From assembly GCA_029968055.1 (NCBI GenBank), contig JASCNX010000003.1, positions 495,198 through 559,197 of the forward strand: a stretch of DNA of 64,000 nt, written 5' to 3'. The position numbers and the translations under genes are program-made. Within the stretch, counting starts at the first letter, position 1, and each line of letters starts with the position of its first letter. Origin of the DNA: Xenophilus aerolatus. Lineage in GTDB: Bacteria > Pseudomonadota > Gammaproteobacteria > Burkholderiales > Burkholderiaceae_C. The notes under the pieces were generated by a model. That model made no database searches and was not told where the DNA came from. It saw nothing but the letters and a program-made list of their open reading frames with translations. Of the stretch, positions 63,753 through 64,000 are shown piece after piece.

Positions 63753-64000
63753 TGCAGGGGCCGGGATGTCGCCCCGGCGGGCGACCTACTTTCTTTTGCT
63801 TCGCCAAAAGAAAGTAGGCAAAGAAAAGGCGACCCTGCTGGCTGCGACCCTTCGCTTCGCTGCGGGCGACCTGCGCCGCGACGCTGTCGGGGTGCGCTGC
63901 AGAACTCGCTACGCGCTACGCGCTGCGCTCAGACAGCTGCAGCGAGTCAGATGACGAAGCAGCTGTTGCCGCACGCGGCACAGCTGCCACCCCGCCAGCG
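63753..64000. repeat. Long dispersed repeat at the right edge (incomplete)
   Basis: The stretch contains a perfect 14-bp inverted repeat, CCTACTTTCTTTTG (63785-63798) with CAAAAGAAAGTAGG (63805-63818), followed by AAGAAAAGGCGACCCTGCTGGC. This sequence is familiar as a dispersed repeat in many Gammaproteobacteria and Betaproteobacteria, where its frames are often misannotated as small genes. No coding gene is supported between 63723 and the window end. Confidence 0.7.

Noticed and set aside
63768..63954. Small open frame in the right-edge repeat
   Set aside because: This translation (RQKKVGKEKATLLAAT...) comes from a well-known non-coding dispersed repeat and has no ribosome-binding site.

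Overview
The window is high-GC chromosomal DNA from a Burkholderiales bacterium, most likely a Comamonadaceae member of the Variovorax/Acidovorax/Ramlibacter type. Pointers are the urease operon with a ureJ/hupE gene, the pilBCD-coaE-zapD-yacG block, the tctBA pair, and interspersed repeats whose translations (HAEPVEAPRGASTGSAR; RGPLPPEGA) are familiar from that family. No phage, plasmid, CRISPR or IS transposase gene is visible.

Region 1 (1-16029) looks like a catabolic and uptake cluster. A minus-strand run holds a hydroxyacid dehydrogenase, a divergent type II dehydroquinase-like protein, a GST, a quinone oxidoreductase and a polyamine-type ABC ATPase; most of these genes overlap by an ATGA junction. 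A UGSC-like fragment lies at the left edge. Plus-strand FAD oxidoreductase and FMN alpha-hydroxyacid oxidase genes follow. Then come an ArgE-like deacylase, a LysR regulator, a DUF1028 protein and a RidA-family protein on the minus strand. Divergent from these is an ABC operon: binding protein, two permeases, a maleate isomerase/Asp-Glu racemase-family enzyme and a second, type-3 binding protein. The substrate is unknown; a small nitrogenous organic acid is an inference.

Region 2 (16084-28114) is the urease locus on the minus strand: ureA, ureJ, ureB, ureC, a GNAT gene, ureE, ureF, ureG. ureD is not present. Divergent from ureA, with only 42 bp between start codons, is a 1243-residue fusion of an NCS1 (purine/cytosine/allantoin-type) permease, an eight-cysteine segment, a histidine kinase and a receiver. 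It is followed by a LuxR-type response regulator and a putative outer-membrane protein. This transporter-kinase system is the most unusual part of the window.

Region 3 (28180-39863) carries a ChaC-like cyclotransferase, tctA and tctB, an OmpR-type two-component system overlapping recJ, a gene usually called phosphoglycerate mutase/RpfE, lolC and lolD, a methyltransferase and a PPC-domain protein. RecJ contains one repeat inserted in frame, and its C-terminus is encoded by another repeat.

Region 4 (39961-50589) has yacG and zapD, then a three-gene O-acetylation module (two paralogous SGNH proteins and an MBOAT acyltransferase) placed between zapD and coaE. pilD, pilC, pilB, a tRNA-Pro(CGG) and ispB follow.

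Region 5 (50781-64000) is housekeeping: rplU, rpmA, obgE, proB, a CNP1-like protein, rppH, proS, a lytic transglycosylase, a CNNM/CorC protein, a cupin, grxD, prmC, prfA, hemA and a small membrane protein. The window ends in a dispersed repeat. A roughly 100-bp palindromic element occurs twice in inverted orientation (ureC/ureB and prfA/hemA gaps). Gene starts were chosen by eye from overlaps, ribosome-binding sequences and family-typical N-termini; no database search was possible.
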